From: Chitinophagales bacterium
GTDB taxonomy: Bacteria; Bacteroidota; Bacteroidia; Chitinophagales; JADIYW01
Direction of reading: 5' to 3'
Assembly (NCBI GenBank): GCA_023957235.1
Contig: JAMLHI010000001.1
Coordinates: forward strand, 310,001-374,000
DNA: 64,000 nucleotides
Position numbers and translations under genes: made by a program. Shown one piece after another: positions 27,561 through 37,211 of this stretch. The notes beneath the pieces were generated by a model. It ran no database searches. It was given only the letters and a program-made list of their open reading frames with translations, and had not been told where the DNA came from. The stretch's first letter is position 1, and the number at the start of each line of letters is the position of its first letter.

Positions 27561-28516
27561 TGGGACATCAAGCTCATCCTAATTTTTTTTTAATCGGAAC
27601 GGTGAAAGGTGGAACAACCTCTTTGCACCGATATTTGGATCAACATCCAGAGATTTACTTGAGTCCCATTAAAGAAGTCAATTATTTCTCTAAAGAGGAG
27701 ATTGATGAAAAATTATTTGCAAGAGATTATCGACATGATATAGCTATTGATCTCCAAAAATATTTTAAAGAAGGCATGCCTTATCCTGTCCATATTGCCC
27801 ATATTTCTAAAGAAGAAGATTACCTCCACTTATTTTCAAAAGTCAATGGTCAAAAAGCAATTGGAGAGATGAGTCTTTCTTATATGCTATATGAAAATAC
27901 TGCTCAGAAAATATATGACACTTATCCCAATGCCAAAATAATGGCTATGCTTCGCAACCCCGCAGAAAGAGCATTTTCCCAATATGTTATGAATCTCAAA
28001 CAAGGAAAGATTTTGGAGCAAGACTTTTTGAATGAGATTATCCATGATGATAAAGCTAAAAATAAAGGCTGGGGAGCCAATCACCAGTATTTAATGATAG
28101 GCAAGTACTTTGAGCAATTAAGAAGGTATTTCGAAATATTCCCCAAAGAGCAAATCAAAATTTTTCTTTTTGATGACTATAAAGCCAATCCTTCCCAAAT
28201 TGTTAGAGAGATGTTTGAATTTTTAGGAGTCAATCCTGACTTGCAAATCAATACCGAAAAAATAGCCAACCAAGGCGGAGTTCCTAAATTAAAAAAGATA
28301 AATTATTGGCTCAATCAATATGGACTTATTAGCTGGGCAAAAAATCATTTGCCATTAAGTTGGAGAGCTCCTTTTAAACGATGGATGTACAAGTCTGAAA
28401 AGGGAAACATTCCAAAAATGACAGAAGAAGAAAGAGCTTTCTTGACTCAATATTATCGTTCAGATATTTTGTTGCTAGAAAAATTGATTCAAAGAGATTT
28501 AAAGAACTGGTTATAA
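27560..28516 (+). CDS. Sulfotransferase family protein
   Basis: 318 residues. The 5' phosphosulfate-binding loop GTVKGGTTSLHRYLDQHPEI is at residues 13-32, and the 3' phosphate-binding segment AMLRNPAERAFSQYVMN near residue 127, as in PAPS-dependent sulfotransferases of the heparan/NDST type. Lys 16 in the loop is the catalytic candidate. The enzyme would move sulfate from PAPS to a sugar hydroxyl or amino group, implying a sulfated polysaccharide or glycolipid. One-base overlap with the glycosidase gene and a two-base gap to the glycosyltransferase show an operon. Confidence 0.92.
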   Translation: MGHQAHPNFFLIGTVKGGTTSLHRYLDQHPEIYLSPIKEVNYFSKEEIDEKLFARDYRHDIAIDLQKYFKEGMPYPVHIAHISKEEDYLHLFSKVNGQKAIGEMSLSYMLYENTAQKIYDTYPNAKIMAMLRNPAERAFSQYVMNLKQGKILEQDFLNEIIHDDKAKNKGWGANHQYLMIGKYFEQLRRYFEIFPKEQIKIFLFDDYKANPSQIVREMFEFLGVNPDLQINTEKIANQGGVPKLKKINYWLNQYGLISWAKNHLPLSWRAPFKRWMYKSEKGNIPKMTEEERAFLTQYYRSDILLLEKLIQRDLKNWL

Positions 28517-28518
28517 TC

Positions 28519-29712
28519 ATGAGCAAAATTCAAAAGATATTATTGATAAGCACTCAATTGCCTTATCCCCCTATCAGTGGCGGAGTTATAAAAAGCTGGA
28601 GGCTTGTTGACTTTTTAAGCCAAAAATACCAATTAAGCCTTGCTACATTTTTAAAAAATGACGAGGAAAAAGATGTACAGACCTTTTTGCCTTTAGTTCA
28701 ACTTCATGATTATTATTTTGAACCGATTGATATTCCTAGAACAGGAATGAATTTAATAAAATCCAACCTCCTTTTTCAACCACTCAACCTTTATCGCAAT
28801 CGCTCTAAAAAATTTGCACAGAAAATCAGTAATTGGGCAGAGAACGTCGATGCAATCTTTGTAGATCACTATGAAATGTTTCAGTATGTTCCAAAAAAAT
28901 TCAAAGGCAAGGTCATTTTGCATCAACACAACTGCGAGTATTTAATTTGGGATAGATATGCCCAACTGGAGAAAAACTGGATAAAAAAATTGGTGTTGAA
29001 AAATCAATCCTTCTGGATAAAAAATTATGAGCATAAAATTTGCCAACGTGCCAACACTATATTAGCGGCTCCTAATGACAAAGAAGAACTTGTAAAAATT
29101 GGAGCAGAGCCTTCCAAGTTTTATGAGACCTATCACCTTGGTGATGAAGAGATGCTGAATCTCCCTGCTCTAAAATGGGAAAATTCTGAATCTGCAATCC
29201 TATTTGTTGGCACCTTGACTTGGGAAGCCAATATCGATGCTGTATTATATTTTATTCGAGATATTTGGCCAAAAGTCTTAATGCAGAAACCTGACACTCA
29301 ATTTTTTATAGTGGGGAAAAATCCCGACATCAGAATTATTCAAGCAGCAAATACAAGTAAAAATATCATCCTAACTGGTTTTGTTCAAAATTTAGATGAT
29401 TATTATACTAAATGTAAAATTTTTATTTCTCCTCTGCGATTTGGTAGCGGTATTAAAGTTAAAGTCATGAATGCACTTTATCGAGGAATTCCTACTGTAT
29501 CTACAACTATAGGAGCAGAAGGGTTGAGAGTTATCAATGCCAACACAATGATGGTAACCGATGACAATCAAAAATTTGCAGATGATATTGTTCTTCTCAT
29601 GGATAATGATGAATTATGGAATACGATTTCTGTCAATTCAAGAAAATTAGCAGAAGAACTATACACATGGAAATCTGTTTTTGACAAAGTTGTTCAGGCA
29701 ATTGAATCATAA
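28519..29712 (+). CDS. Glycosyltransferase, GT4/GT1-like
   Basis: 397 residues with a GT-B layout. The N-terminal half opens with STQLPYPPISGGVIKSWRLVDFL, a glycine-rich acceptor-side loop. The C-terminal half has ILFVGTLTWEANIDAVLYF, TGFVQNLDDYYTKCKIFISPLRFGSGIKVKVMNAL and PTVSTTIGAEGL, the nucleotide-sugar-binding part with its Gly-Ser-Gly-Ile-Lys segment. This is the last gene of the rightward polysaccharide operon; a gap of 106 bases follows. Confidence 0.9.
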   Translation: MSKIQKILLISTQLPYPPISGGVIKSWRLVDFLSQKYQLSLATFLKNDEEKDVQTFLPLVQLHDYYFEPIDIPRTGMNLIKSNLLFQPLNLYRNRSKKFAQKISNWAENVDAIFVDHYEMFQYVPKKFKGKVILHQHNCEYLIWDRYAQLEKNWIKKLVLKNQSFWIKNYEHKICQRANTILAAPNDKEELVKIGAEPSKFYETYHLGDEEMLNLPALKWENSESAILFVGTLTWEANIDAVLYFIRDIWPKVLMQKPDTQFFIVGKNPDIRIIQAANTSKNIILTGFVQNLDDYYTKCKIFISPLRFGSGIKVKVMNALYRGIPTVSTTIGAEGLRVINANTMMVTDDNQKFADDIVLLMDNDELWNTISVNSRKLAEELYTWKSVFDKVVQAIES

Positions 29713-29818
29713 GTAGAGAACAAATTAACAAAACTCAATAAACATTGACGATTAGGGTGATTAAAATTTTATAGAGTAAATTTTTACATTAACTTTATTT
29801 GTTGATACCTTCTATAAA

Positions 29819-30697
29819 ATGAATATTGCAATATATAGCAGAATATATAAGAAAGACCATTCTTCGCATTTGCCAGAGTTGCTATATGCATTGAATCATC
29901 TAGGGTATAAGATAATGGTATATGAACCCTACCTAAAATCTTTTCATAGACAGATTCCTCATTTACCTGTCCTCCATTCCTTTAAATCTCATACTGACTT
30001 AGTGAATAATGTCGATTTGATGATTTCAATAGGAGGAGACGGCACCCTTTTAGACACGGTTCATTTTGTTAGAAACAGCGGAATCCCCGTAGCAGGCATA
30101 AATATCGGGAGATTAGGATTTTTAGCAGATATCAATAAGGGGGATATCAACACCCTTATCTCAGCATTACATTCACACAACTACACCATTGAAAACCGGT
30201 CTTTGATGCATGTGGATACGTCAAGAGCTATTTTTGGCGAAATAAATTATGGTCTGAATGAAGTTACTCTGACCAAAACCGATTCTTCCTCAATGATTGT
30301 TGTCCATACTTTCCTAAATGGAGAGTTTCTAAATTCTTTCTGGGCAGATGGATTGATTGCTTGTACTCCTACTGGCTCTACCGCATATTCATTGAGTTGT
30401 GGAGGCCCAATTGTCTTTCCAATCGCACATTCATTTGTTCTGACCCCTGTTGCACCACATAATTTGAATGCCCGACCTATGGTGATTCCAGATAATACTA
30501 TTTTGTCCTTTGAAGTAGAAACGAGAGCCAAAAGTTATCTGTGTTCAATAGACTCTAGATATAAAAAAGTAGAAAGGGATTTTAAGCTAGCCATTAGGAA
30601 AGAATCTTTTGATTTCAAATTATTACGATTGTCAGACACCTCATATATCAAAACGCTTAGAAAAAAACTGATGTGGGGTGAAGACACTAGAAATTAA
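29819..30697 (+). CDS. nadK: NAD kinase
   Basis: 292 residues. Phosphorylates NAD to NADP in the cytoplasm. The signature GGDGT lies near residue 71 (ISIGGDGTLLDTVHF), followed by GINIGRLGFLADI and the NAD-binding CTPTGSTAYSLSCGGPIV, all standard for bacterial NadK. It starts the block nadK - DUF6089 - uppS - bamA - skp - skp - murI seen across Bacteroidota. It may have its own transcript, since 116 bases with a -7-like box separate it from the next gene. Confidence 0.97.
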   Translation: MNIAIYSRIYKKDHSSHLPELLYALNHLGYKIMVYEPYLKSFHRQIPHLPVLHSFKSHTDLVNNVDLMISIGGDGTLLDTVHFVRNSGIPVAGINIGRLGFLADINKGDINTLISALHSHNYTIENRSLMHVDTSRAIFGEINYGLNEVTLTKTDSSSMIVVHTFLNGEFLNSFWADGLIACTPTGSTAYSLSCGGPIVFPIAHSFVLTPVAPHNLNARPMVIPDNTILSFEVETRAKSYLCSIDSRYKKVERDFKLAIRKESFDFKLLRLSDTSYIKTLRKKLMWGEDTRN

Positions 30698-30780
30698 CCC
30701 TATTCACATGATAAAAAACGTTAAAAAATTGAATCCCTAAATCCAAAATATAATCAAGTTTATTTTCTTCGTTATTTATC

Positions 30781-30788
30781 TATCTTTG
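30781..30788 (+). promoter_or_regulatory. -7 element upstream of the DUF6089-uppS-bamA operon
   Basis: TATCTTTG matches TAnnTTTG and lies 25 bases before the GTG start at 30814. A TTTG at the proper -33 distance is not evident. Confidence 0.35.
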
Positions 30789-30813
30789 TTCTCTCAAAAA
30801 TATTATAGAATAA

Positions 30814-31689
30814 GTGAATCAACCGCTGAAAACATATCTCAGCATTATCATTCTTTGCTTATGTGCCTTTAATTTAAGTGCACAAAAGAGCGAATATGGT
30901 CTGTTTTTGGCTGCGACTAACTATTTTGGAGATTTAAACCCCAATTATTCCTTTAAACAATCCCGAATAGGGGAAGGATTGTTTTATAGATGGAATTTCA
31001 ATAATAGAATGGCAGCAAGAATAGGAGTCTCTCATGCATGGATAACAGCATCTGACAAAGAGCTTTCACAGCACCAACCCTATTTACAGGCAAGAAATCT
31101 TAGCTTCCAGTCCAATATTATTGAGTTAAGTGGTTTGTTTGAAATTAATTTTTTTGATTGGGAACAAGGCGGCTCCAAGAAATCCTCAGTAATAAAAAAG
31201 AAAAAATGGACACCTTTCATTTTTGCAGGCATCGGATTTTATCACTTTAGTAGCTATACTGAATATAAAGGACAAAAAATATCCTTAGAACCAATAGGGA
31301 CGGAAGGTCAGAAAAATCCAAATGCCATCGGAGAGAAAACACAAAGCGGATACAGTCCTTATGCTGTTTCTATTCCCTTTGGTGGAGGCATTAAATATAG
31401 CTTGAATCAAAATTGGACTATCCAAGCAGAAATCATGACTAGAAAAACTTTTAATGACAATTTGGATGATGTTCGTGCTGTTTATCCTGATGCTTCCCAA
31501 TTGAATTATATTAAAGACGGAATAAATTATTCAGAGGCCCTGTCTGACAGATCTTCTGAATTAGGTATCGCGCCTATTGGCTATCCTGGAAAGCAAAGAG
31601 GCTCTTCCAAAGACAACGATAGATTTAATTTTTATAGTATAGGGATTACTTATACCTTTAATCATATTAAATGCCCAACCATTCAATAA
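30814..31689 (+). CDS. DUF6089 family outer-membrane beta-barrel protein
   Basis: 291 residues from a GTG, with a signal peptide (hydrophobic core LSIIILCLCAFNLSA then Q). The mature protein starts KSEYGLFLAATNYFGDLNPN, a hallmark of DUF6089 proteins, and continues with alternating strands (MAARIGVSHAWI, WTPFIFAGIGFYHFSSYTEY, AVSIPFGGGIKYSL, WTIQAEIMTRKTF, FYSIGITYTF) as in small porin-like barrels. Position directly before uppS and bamA is conserved in the phylum. Its exact role is unknown. The end overlaps the longest uppS start by 19 bases. Confidence 0.88.
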   Translation: MNQPLKTYLSIIILCLCAFNLSAQKSEYGLFLAATNYFGDLNPNYSFKQSRIGEGLFYRWNFNNRMAARIGVSHAWITASDKELSQHQPYLQARNLSFQSNIIELSGLFEINFFDWEQGGSKKSSVIKKKKWTPFIFAGIGFYHFSSYTEYKGQKISLEPIGTEGQKNPNAIGEKTQSGYSPYAVSIPFGGGIKYSLNQNWTIQAEIMTRKTFNDNLDDVRAVYPDASQLNYIKDGINYSEALSDRSSELGIAPIGYPGKQRGSSKDNDRFNFYSIGITYTFNHIKCPTIQ

Positions 31690-32462
31690 AGTCTGATAGT
31701 ATGTCAAGTTTATATCAAAATAAATACAAAGACTTAATCGAGTTAAACAATCTGCCAGAACACATTGCGGTCATTATGGATGGGAATGGACGATGGGCAA
31801 AAAAGCAAGGAAAACCTAGAGTGTTTGGACATAAGAATGGAGTTAAGGCCGTCAGGGAAGCCACTGAAGCTTGTGCCGAAATCGGTATCAAATATCTCAC
31901 ATTATATGCATTTTCTACTGAAAATTGGAATAGACCTTCTTTTGAAGTAACCGCTTTGATGGAATTACTTGTTTTGACAATTGGAAGAGAAGTGAAGACG
32001 CTACAAAAAAATAATATTAGACTCAATGCCATTGGAAACTTGAGTAGCCTACCTTCAAAAACTCGGATAGAACTTGAAAAGGCAATAGAAGCAACCAAGA
32101 ACAATACGAGAATGACCCTGACTTTGGCATTAAGTTATGGCTCAAGAGAAGAGATTTTTGAAGCCTTTTTAAAAATGGCTCAAGACTTCAAAGACGAAAA
32201 AATCAATTTACAGGAATTGAATCCTGAAAGCATAAAAAATTATTTACAAACCAGTCAAATACCTGATCCTGAATTATTGATTAGAACAAGTGGAGAGTGT
32301 AGGGTAAGCAACTTTTTGCTATGGCAAATTGCATACACAGAATTTATCTTTACAGACAAATTATGGCCAGAAATTGGGAAAGAGGATTTTTATTCCTTTA
32401 TCTATCAATATCAGCAGAGAGAAAGGAGATTTGGAAAAACCAGTGAACAAATAAACAGTTAA
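31671..32462 (+). CDS. uppS: Undecaprenyl diphosphate synthase
   Basis: 263 residues from ATG 31671; a second ATG at 31701 would give 253 residues, the usual length, and would remove the overlap with the upstream gene. Makes the C55 lipid carrier for peptidoglycan and other glycans by cis-prenyl transfer. The catalytic Asp is in IAVIMDGNGRWAKK, with YLTLYAFSTENW, and the C-terminal RTSGECRVSNFLLWQIAYTEF (RxSGExRxSNF) binding the second substrate. The stop overlaps the bamA start (TAATG), so translation is coupled. Confidence 0.97.
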   Translation: MPNHSIKSDSMSSLYQNKYKDLIELNNLPEHIAVIMDGNGRWAKKQGKPRVFGHKNGVKAVREATEACAEIGIKYLTLYAFSTENWNRPSFEVTALMELLVLTIGREVKTLQKNNIRLNAIGNLSSLPSKTRIELEKAIEATKNNTRMTLTLALSYGSREEIFEAFLKMAQDFKDEKINLQELNPESIKNYLQTSQIPDPELLIRTSGECRVSNFLLWQIAYTEFIFTDKLWPEIGKEDFYSFIYQYQQRERRFGKTSEQINS

Positions 32463-35188
32463 TGAATCGTATTAAGCATTTATTTGCATTATATATTATA
32501 TTGCTAATAGCAGGGAATTCTTGGGCGGAAGAGAGTGAAAATCAAATTGATACAGACTCTGTCGCCATCACAACACAGCACGAGGAGGCAACGGAAGAAC
32601 AAACTCCTGTGGATTTTAAAGACCCCAAAAAATATACTATCAATAAGTTTGACATTATTGGTTCTCAATATTTCGATAAAAATATTATCAGAAGTATTAC
32701 GGGCATTTATGTAGAACAAGAAATAGAACTTCCTGGAGATGAAATTGCCAAAGCAATAAAAACACTATGGAAACAAGGATTGTTTACAGACGTTGAGTTT
32801 AGAATTGATAATATAAAAGGTGACAGAGTGGATTTATATTTATATGTCACTGAAAAACCTAGAATGTCAAATTACTATTTCAAAGGTATCAAAAAAGGGC
32901 AAGCAGAAGACATTTCAAAGAAAATCACCAACTTAAAAGGGCGACCTATAACTCCTTCTCTTGAAAATTCTATCAGAAATTCAGTGATTGAGTTCTATAA
33001 AGAAAAAGGATATTTGTCTCCTTCTATCCTCTTTAATCCCGTTCAAGACTCCTTTGCATTGAATACAGCGTCATTGTATATTGATGTCAAAAAGGGAGCA
33101 AAAGCAAAAATTTCATCCATTGAATTTGAAGGAGTTGAGCAATTGTCTGAAGGGAAAGTCCGTAAGGCAATGAAAGACACCCATCAAAAGAGTGCTATCA
33201 AACTTTTCAACTCTTCTGACAAAAAAATACTTACTGATAAAAAAAGATTAAAGAAAGCACTTTATACTGTTTCTAACTTGAACTATCAGTCTATCAAGAA
33301 GTTTTTTGATAAAAGGGTCACTATCAGCCTATTTAAGGGGACCAAGTTCAATGAAGAGAAATATATCGCTGACAAAAGAGCTATCATTGATTTGTATAAC
33401 AAAGAAGGATATAGAGATGCAAGTATTGTATTTGACACCGTTTATATGCCAGAGTCCAACGACATAAAAATTAAAATCAAAATTGAAGAAGGTAAAAAAT
33501 ACTATTTCAGAAACATTGATTTTAAAGGAAATGCTAAATATTCCAACGAGTTGCTCAGCAAGGTATTAGGTATTAAGAAAGGAGACGTTTATAATACAGA
33601 ATTATTACAGAAAAAATTGAATATGGATCCTAATGGAGCAGATATCTCTTCTTTGTATTATGATGATGGCTATCTTTTCTTCTCTGTAGATCCTAAAGAA
33701 ATGGGGATTTATGGGGATTCTATAGATTTGGAAATCAGAATTTCAGAAGGTCCTCAAGCCAATATCAAGAATGTTATTATAGAAGGAAATGACAAGACAA
33801 GTGAGAATGTAATTCGAAGAGAACTCAGAACATTACCTGGACAAAAATTCAGCAGAACAGATTTGATTCGTTCTCAAAGAGAAATTGCCAATTTAGGATT
33901 TTTTGATCCTCAAGCAACACAAGTGGTACCTGTCCCCAATCCTCAAGATGGTACAGTAGATATCAAATATGTTGTCAGTGAGAAGTCGGCAGATCAGATT
34001 GAACTTTCTGCAGGGTGGGGAGGAGCACAAGGAATTATTGGTACGCTCGGATTGTCCTTCAATAATTTTTCAATTAAAAATATAAAAGACAAAAAAGCTT
34101 GGACACCATTACCTACTGGAGATGGACAGAAATTAAGTATTCGTGTTCAAAGCAACGGAAAGCAATATCAAACCTATAATTTTTCTTTTACAGAGCCTTG
34201 GTTGGGAGGTCGCAAACCTAATGCCTTATCTTTTTCTGCTTTTAGATCTAGATATCAATTGATGAATTATTCAACCAATAAAGCTTACGGTAGCCAAATT
34301 ACAAATGGAGCTTCGGTAGCCTTGGGTACAAGATTAAAATTTCCAGATGACTATTTTATCTTCCAAACATCTTTAAACTACCAAAACTACGCACTCAATA
34401 ATTTTAGTGAGCGCATTTATAGTGAAAAGACAACTATCGAAAACGGTAATTTCAATAACCTCAACCTCCGATTGACCTTATCAAGAAATTCATTAGATCA
34501 GCCTTTATATCCTACTAGTGGCTCTAATGTTAGCCTTTCAGGTCAATTTACACTCCCATATTCTCTTTTTAGAAAAGATGATTATTATAAAGATATCAAT
34601 GTGGAGGACAAATGGAAATGGGTAGAATATCACAAATGGAGAATGACAATAGACTGGTATCAGGCATTGGATAAGAAAAACAAATTAGTCTTTAGAGCAG
34701 CCGCTAAATTTGGATTCTTGGGCTATTACAGCAAGAAAACAGGCTTATCTCCATTTGAAAGATTTGAAGTAGGAGGAAATGGTTTGCCTAGTAATATAGT
34801 ATTGTTCGGTCAAGACATTATTTCTCAAAGAGGTTATGGGGTATATTCTGATGGAGGAGGAGATGCTATCTTCAATAAATTTACAATGGAGTTGAGATAT
34901 CCATTCTCTCTCAATCCATCAGCCACAATATACGGATTGGTCTTTGCTGAAGCTGGAAATAGTTATAGAAATTTTGGTTCATACGATCCTTTTAGACTAA
35001 ATAAGAGTGTAGGCTTGGGAATCAGAGCGTTTTTACCTATGTTTGGATTGTTGGGTGTGGATTATGGCATAAGATTTGACCAACCCAAAAATGACGAGGA
35101 TAACCGAATACAATCTGCTAAAGGATTTTTTGATTATATAGCAAAAAATGGTTCTTTTACAATTATATTAGGGTTTGAACCTGAATAA
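32462..35188 (+). CDS. bamA: Outer-membrane protein assembly factor BamA
   Basis: 908 residues with signal peptide (cleavage near AGNSWA-EES). Five POTRA-like repeats occupy about residues 55-490, for example YTINKFDIIGSQYFDKNIIRSITGI and NIKNVIIEGNDKTSENVIRRELRT. The C-terminal half is the 16-strand Omp85 barrel, including the loop 6 region FERFEVGGNGLP and the ending FTIILGFEPE. A spacer rich in charged residues follows POTRA 3 (KKRLKKALYTVSNLNYQSIKK), which seems longer than in proteobacterial BamA. It inserts beta-barrel proteins into the outer membrane. The preceding uppS and following skp genes fit the conserved block. Confidence 0.96.
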   Translation: MNRIKHLFALYIILLIAGNSWAEESENQIDTDSVAITTQHEEATEEQTPVDFKDPKKYTINKFDIIGSQYFDKNIIRSITGIYVEQEIELPGDEIAKAIKTLWKQGLFTDVEFRIDNIKGDRVDLYLYVTEKPRMSNYYFKGIKKGQAEDISKKITNLKGRPITPSLENSIRNSVIEFYKEKGYLSPSILFNPVQDSFALNTASLYIDVKKGAKAKISSIEFEGVEQLSEGKVRKAMKDTHQKSAIKLFNSSDKKILTDKKRLKKALYTVSNLNYQSIKKFFDKRVTISLFKGTKFNEEKYIADKRAIIDLYNKEGYRDASIVFDTVYMPESNDIKIKIKIEEGKKYYFRNIDFKGNAKYSNELLSKVLGIKKGDVYNTELLQKKLNMDPNGADISSLYYDDGYLFFSVDPKEMGIYGDSIDLEIRISEGPQANIKNVIIEGNDKTSENVIRRELRTLPGQKFSRTDLIRSQREIANLGFFDPQATQVVPVPNPQDGTVDIKYVVSEKSADQIELSAGWGGAQGIIGTLGLSFNNFSIKNIKDKKAWTPLPTGDGQKLSIRVQSNGKQYQTYNFSFTEPWLGGRKPNALSFSAFRSRYQLMNYSTNKAYGSQITNGASVALGTRLKFPDDYFIFQTSLNYQNYALNNFSERIYSEKTTIENGNFNNLNLRLTLSRNSLDQPLYPTSGSNVSLSGQFTLPYSLFRKDDYYKDINVEDKWKWVEYHKWRMTIDWYQALDKKNKLVFRAAAKFGFLGYYSKKTGLSPFERFEVGGNGLPSNIVLFGQDIISQRGYGVYSDGGGDAIFNKFTMELRYPFSLNPSATIYGLVFAEAGNSYRNFGSYDPFRLNKSVGLGIRAFLPMFGLLGVDYGIRFDQPKNDEDNRIQSAKGFFDYIAKNGSFTIILGFEPE

Positions 35189-35198
35189 AAATATAGAC

Positions 35199-35711
35199 AT
35201 GAAAAAAACATTGCTTTATTTATTAGTCACCTTTCTTTGCTCTTATAGTGCTTTTGCTCAAAGAATTGCTTATGTAGATACAGATTATATCTTGAATAAG
35301 ATACCTGCTTATACAGAAGCCCAAAAGACGATCAATGGGATAGTAGAAGATTGGAATAAAGAAATTGACTCCAAATATGCAGATGTCAAACAGATGTATT
35401 CCAAATACCAAGCAGAAGAGTTTCTGTTGACAGATGAGTTGAAAAAGAAAAGACAAGACGAAATCATTGCTAAAGAACAATTGGCAAATGACCTCCAAAA
35501 GCAAAGATTTGGCTACGAAGGAGATTTATTTAAAAAACGTCAAGAGCTCATTCAGCCCATACAAGAAAAAGTCTATAATGCAGTAGAAAAACTTGCTAAA
35601 ACTGGAGGATATGATTTTATCTTAGACAAATCTTCTAGCGGGGCTACTCTTTTATTTACTAACTCAAAATATGATTTAAGTGAACAAGTTCTTAAATCCA
35701 TCCAACCATAA
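35199..35711 (+). CDS. OmpH/Skp family periplasmic chaperone, copy 1
   Basis: 170 residues from ATG 35199, with signal peptide (MKKTLLYLLVTFLCSYSAFA). An in-frame TTG at 35175 would overlap bamA. RIAYVDTDYILNKIPAYTEAQ is the conserved start of OmpH proteins, followed by a long charged coiled coil (about residues 45-125) that forms the tentacles of the trimeric chaperone. It ends with GGYDFILDKSSSG, as in the family. It would escort unfolded outer-membrane proteins to BamA. A second paralogue follows 40 bases downstream. Confidence 0.93.
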   Translation: MKKTLLYLLVTFLCSYSAFAQRIAYVDTDYILNKIPAYTEAQKTINGIVEDWNKEIDSKYADVKQMYSKYQAEEFLLTDELKKKRQDEIIAKEQLANDLQKQRFGYEGDLFKKRQELIQPIQEKVYNAVEKLAKTGGYDFILDKSSSGATLLFTNSKYDLSEQVLKSIQP

Positions 35712-35751
35712 TATCTCATAATAAACATTTAAAAAATCAGAAAACACTAAA

Positions 35752-36297
35752 ATGAAAAAAGTATTTTTTACCCTAGCTGTTGTTACGATGACAGCTTTTG
35801 CATCACAAGTAAATGCACAAATTAAAGCGTACAAATTTGGATACGTTAATTCCTTAGAATTATTAGATGCTATTCCTGAAAAGAAAACTGCAGATGCTGA
35901 AATTGATAAATACGGAAACGACCTTTATACCAGCTTAGAAAAAATGTATGGCGAATACCAAAAGAAAATTCAAGACTTCCAAAAAGGTGTTCAAGAAGGT
36001 AAAATCTCTGAAATAGATCAGGAATTTAAAGCTAAAGAAATTCAAGATTTAGAAAAAAGGATTCAAGATTTTCAAGATGGTGCCGAAGAAAAAGTAGGTA
36101 AAAAACGCCAAACACTTTACCAACCATTGGTGGACAAAATCAACAAAGCAATTGCTGATGTAGCAAAAGAAGGTGGCTATACTTATATTTTTGATTCTAG
36201 TTCAGGAAACATTCTTCATGCTGATGAATCTGAAAATATTATCAATGTATTGAAAAAGAAGTTAGGGCTTCCAGTGACAGCTCCGGCATCCAAATAA
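35752..36297 (+). CDS. OmpH/Skp family periplasmic chaperone, copy 2
   Basis: 181 residues, signal peptide up to SQVNAQ. KFGYVNSLELLDAIPEKKTADAEI matches the OmpH start, then a Lys/Glu/Gln-rich coiled coil to about residue 135 and GGYTYIFDSSSGN near the end. Tandem Skp copies after bamA are a common arrangement in Bacteroidota. The stop is two bases before the murI start. Confidence 0.93.
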   Translation: MKKVFFTLAVVTMTAFASQVNAQIKAYKFGYVNSLELLDAIPEKKTADAEIDKYGNDLYTSLEKMYGEYQKKIQDFQKGVQEGKISEIDQEFKAKEIQDLEKRIQDFQDGAEEKVGKKRQTLYQPLVDKINKAIADVAKEGGYTYIFDSSSGNILHADESENIINVLKKKLGLPVTAPASK

Positions 36298-36299
36298 TA

Positions 36300-37124
36300 A
36301 TGAATAAACCTCAAAAATCTATTGGGATATTTGATTCAGGCATTGGCGGCTTAACAGTCGCCAATGCTATTTTAAATATATTGCCCAAAGAAAGCATTGT
36401 ATATTTTGGAGACACTGCTCATTTACCTTATGGGGATAAGTCTCCTGAAATTATCAAAAAATTTTGTCGAGCCATTACCTCATTCTTATTGCAGCAAGAA
36501 GTCAAAATGATAGTCATTGCTTGTAATAGTGCCTCAGCTGCTGCTTTTGAACTCGTTCGCAAATTAGCTGAAGAACAACAAGTCACTGTTATCAATGTTA
36601 TAGATCCAGTCGTTGATTATATCGTCAGCAATAAATTTAATCATGTTGGAATTATTGGCACGAGGGCTACAATTGGCTCAAAAATTTTTCCAACGAAAAT
36701 AAAAATAGCTAATCCTGCTATTGAAGTTTCGGCTTTGGCAACTCCTTTACTTGCTCCAATGATTGAATCAGGATTTGTAAAAGGTGATATTAGTAGGACT
36801 GTTATAGAAACTTATCTTGCTGATGAAACCCTTAATGATATTGATGCTTTAGTACTAGCATGCACTCATTATCCCCTTATAAAAAGGGAAATAGAAGAAT
36901 ATTATAAGAACAATCATAAAAATGTGAATATTATCGCTACCAATGAGATTGTAGCTCAGGCGGTTTTAAGCACTTTAGAATCCCAAAACTTAATCAACAA
37001 AGTAGGCAATGCCCAATATCATTTCTTTGTTTCAGACTATACTGATTCGTTCAAAAAAACCACCCAACTATTTTACGATCAAGAAGTATCTTTGAAACAA
37101 ATAGATATTTTTAAAGAAGAATAA
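36300..37124 (+). CDS. murI: Glutamate racemase
   Basis: 274 residues. Converts L- to D-glutamate for peptidoglycan. Conserved parts are SIGIFDSGIGGLTVANAI, YFGDTAHLPYGDKS, the first catalytic Cys in VIACNSASAAAF (near residue 74) and the second in LACTHYPLI (near 187). Normal length. It follows the second skp gene by two bases, so it belongs to the same transcript. Confidence 0.97.
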   Translation: MNKPQKSIGIFDSGIGGLTVANAILNILPKESIVYFGDTAHLPYGDKSPEIIKKFCRAITSFLLQQEVKMIVIACNSASAAAFELVRKLAEEQQVTVINVIDPVVDYIVSNKFNHVGIIGTRATIGSKIFPTKIKIANPAIEVSALATPLLAPMIESGFVKGDISRTVIETYLADETLNDIDALVLACTHYPLIKREIEEYYKNNHKNVNIIATNEIVAQAVLSTLESQNLINKVGNAQYHFFVSDYTDSFKKTTQLFYDQEVSLKQIDIFKEE

Positions 37125-37211
37125 GTTCAGCTTCCCTTTTAAGATTTGTTGCCATTATGAATTCTCTATCATTTTCCTACATTAATCACAGTTCTTTGTA
37201 TATTTAATTTT

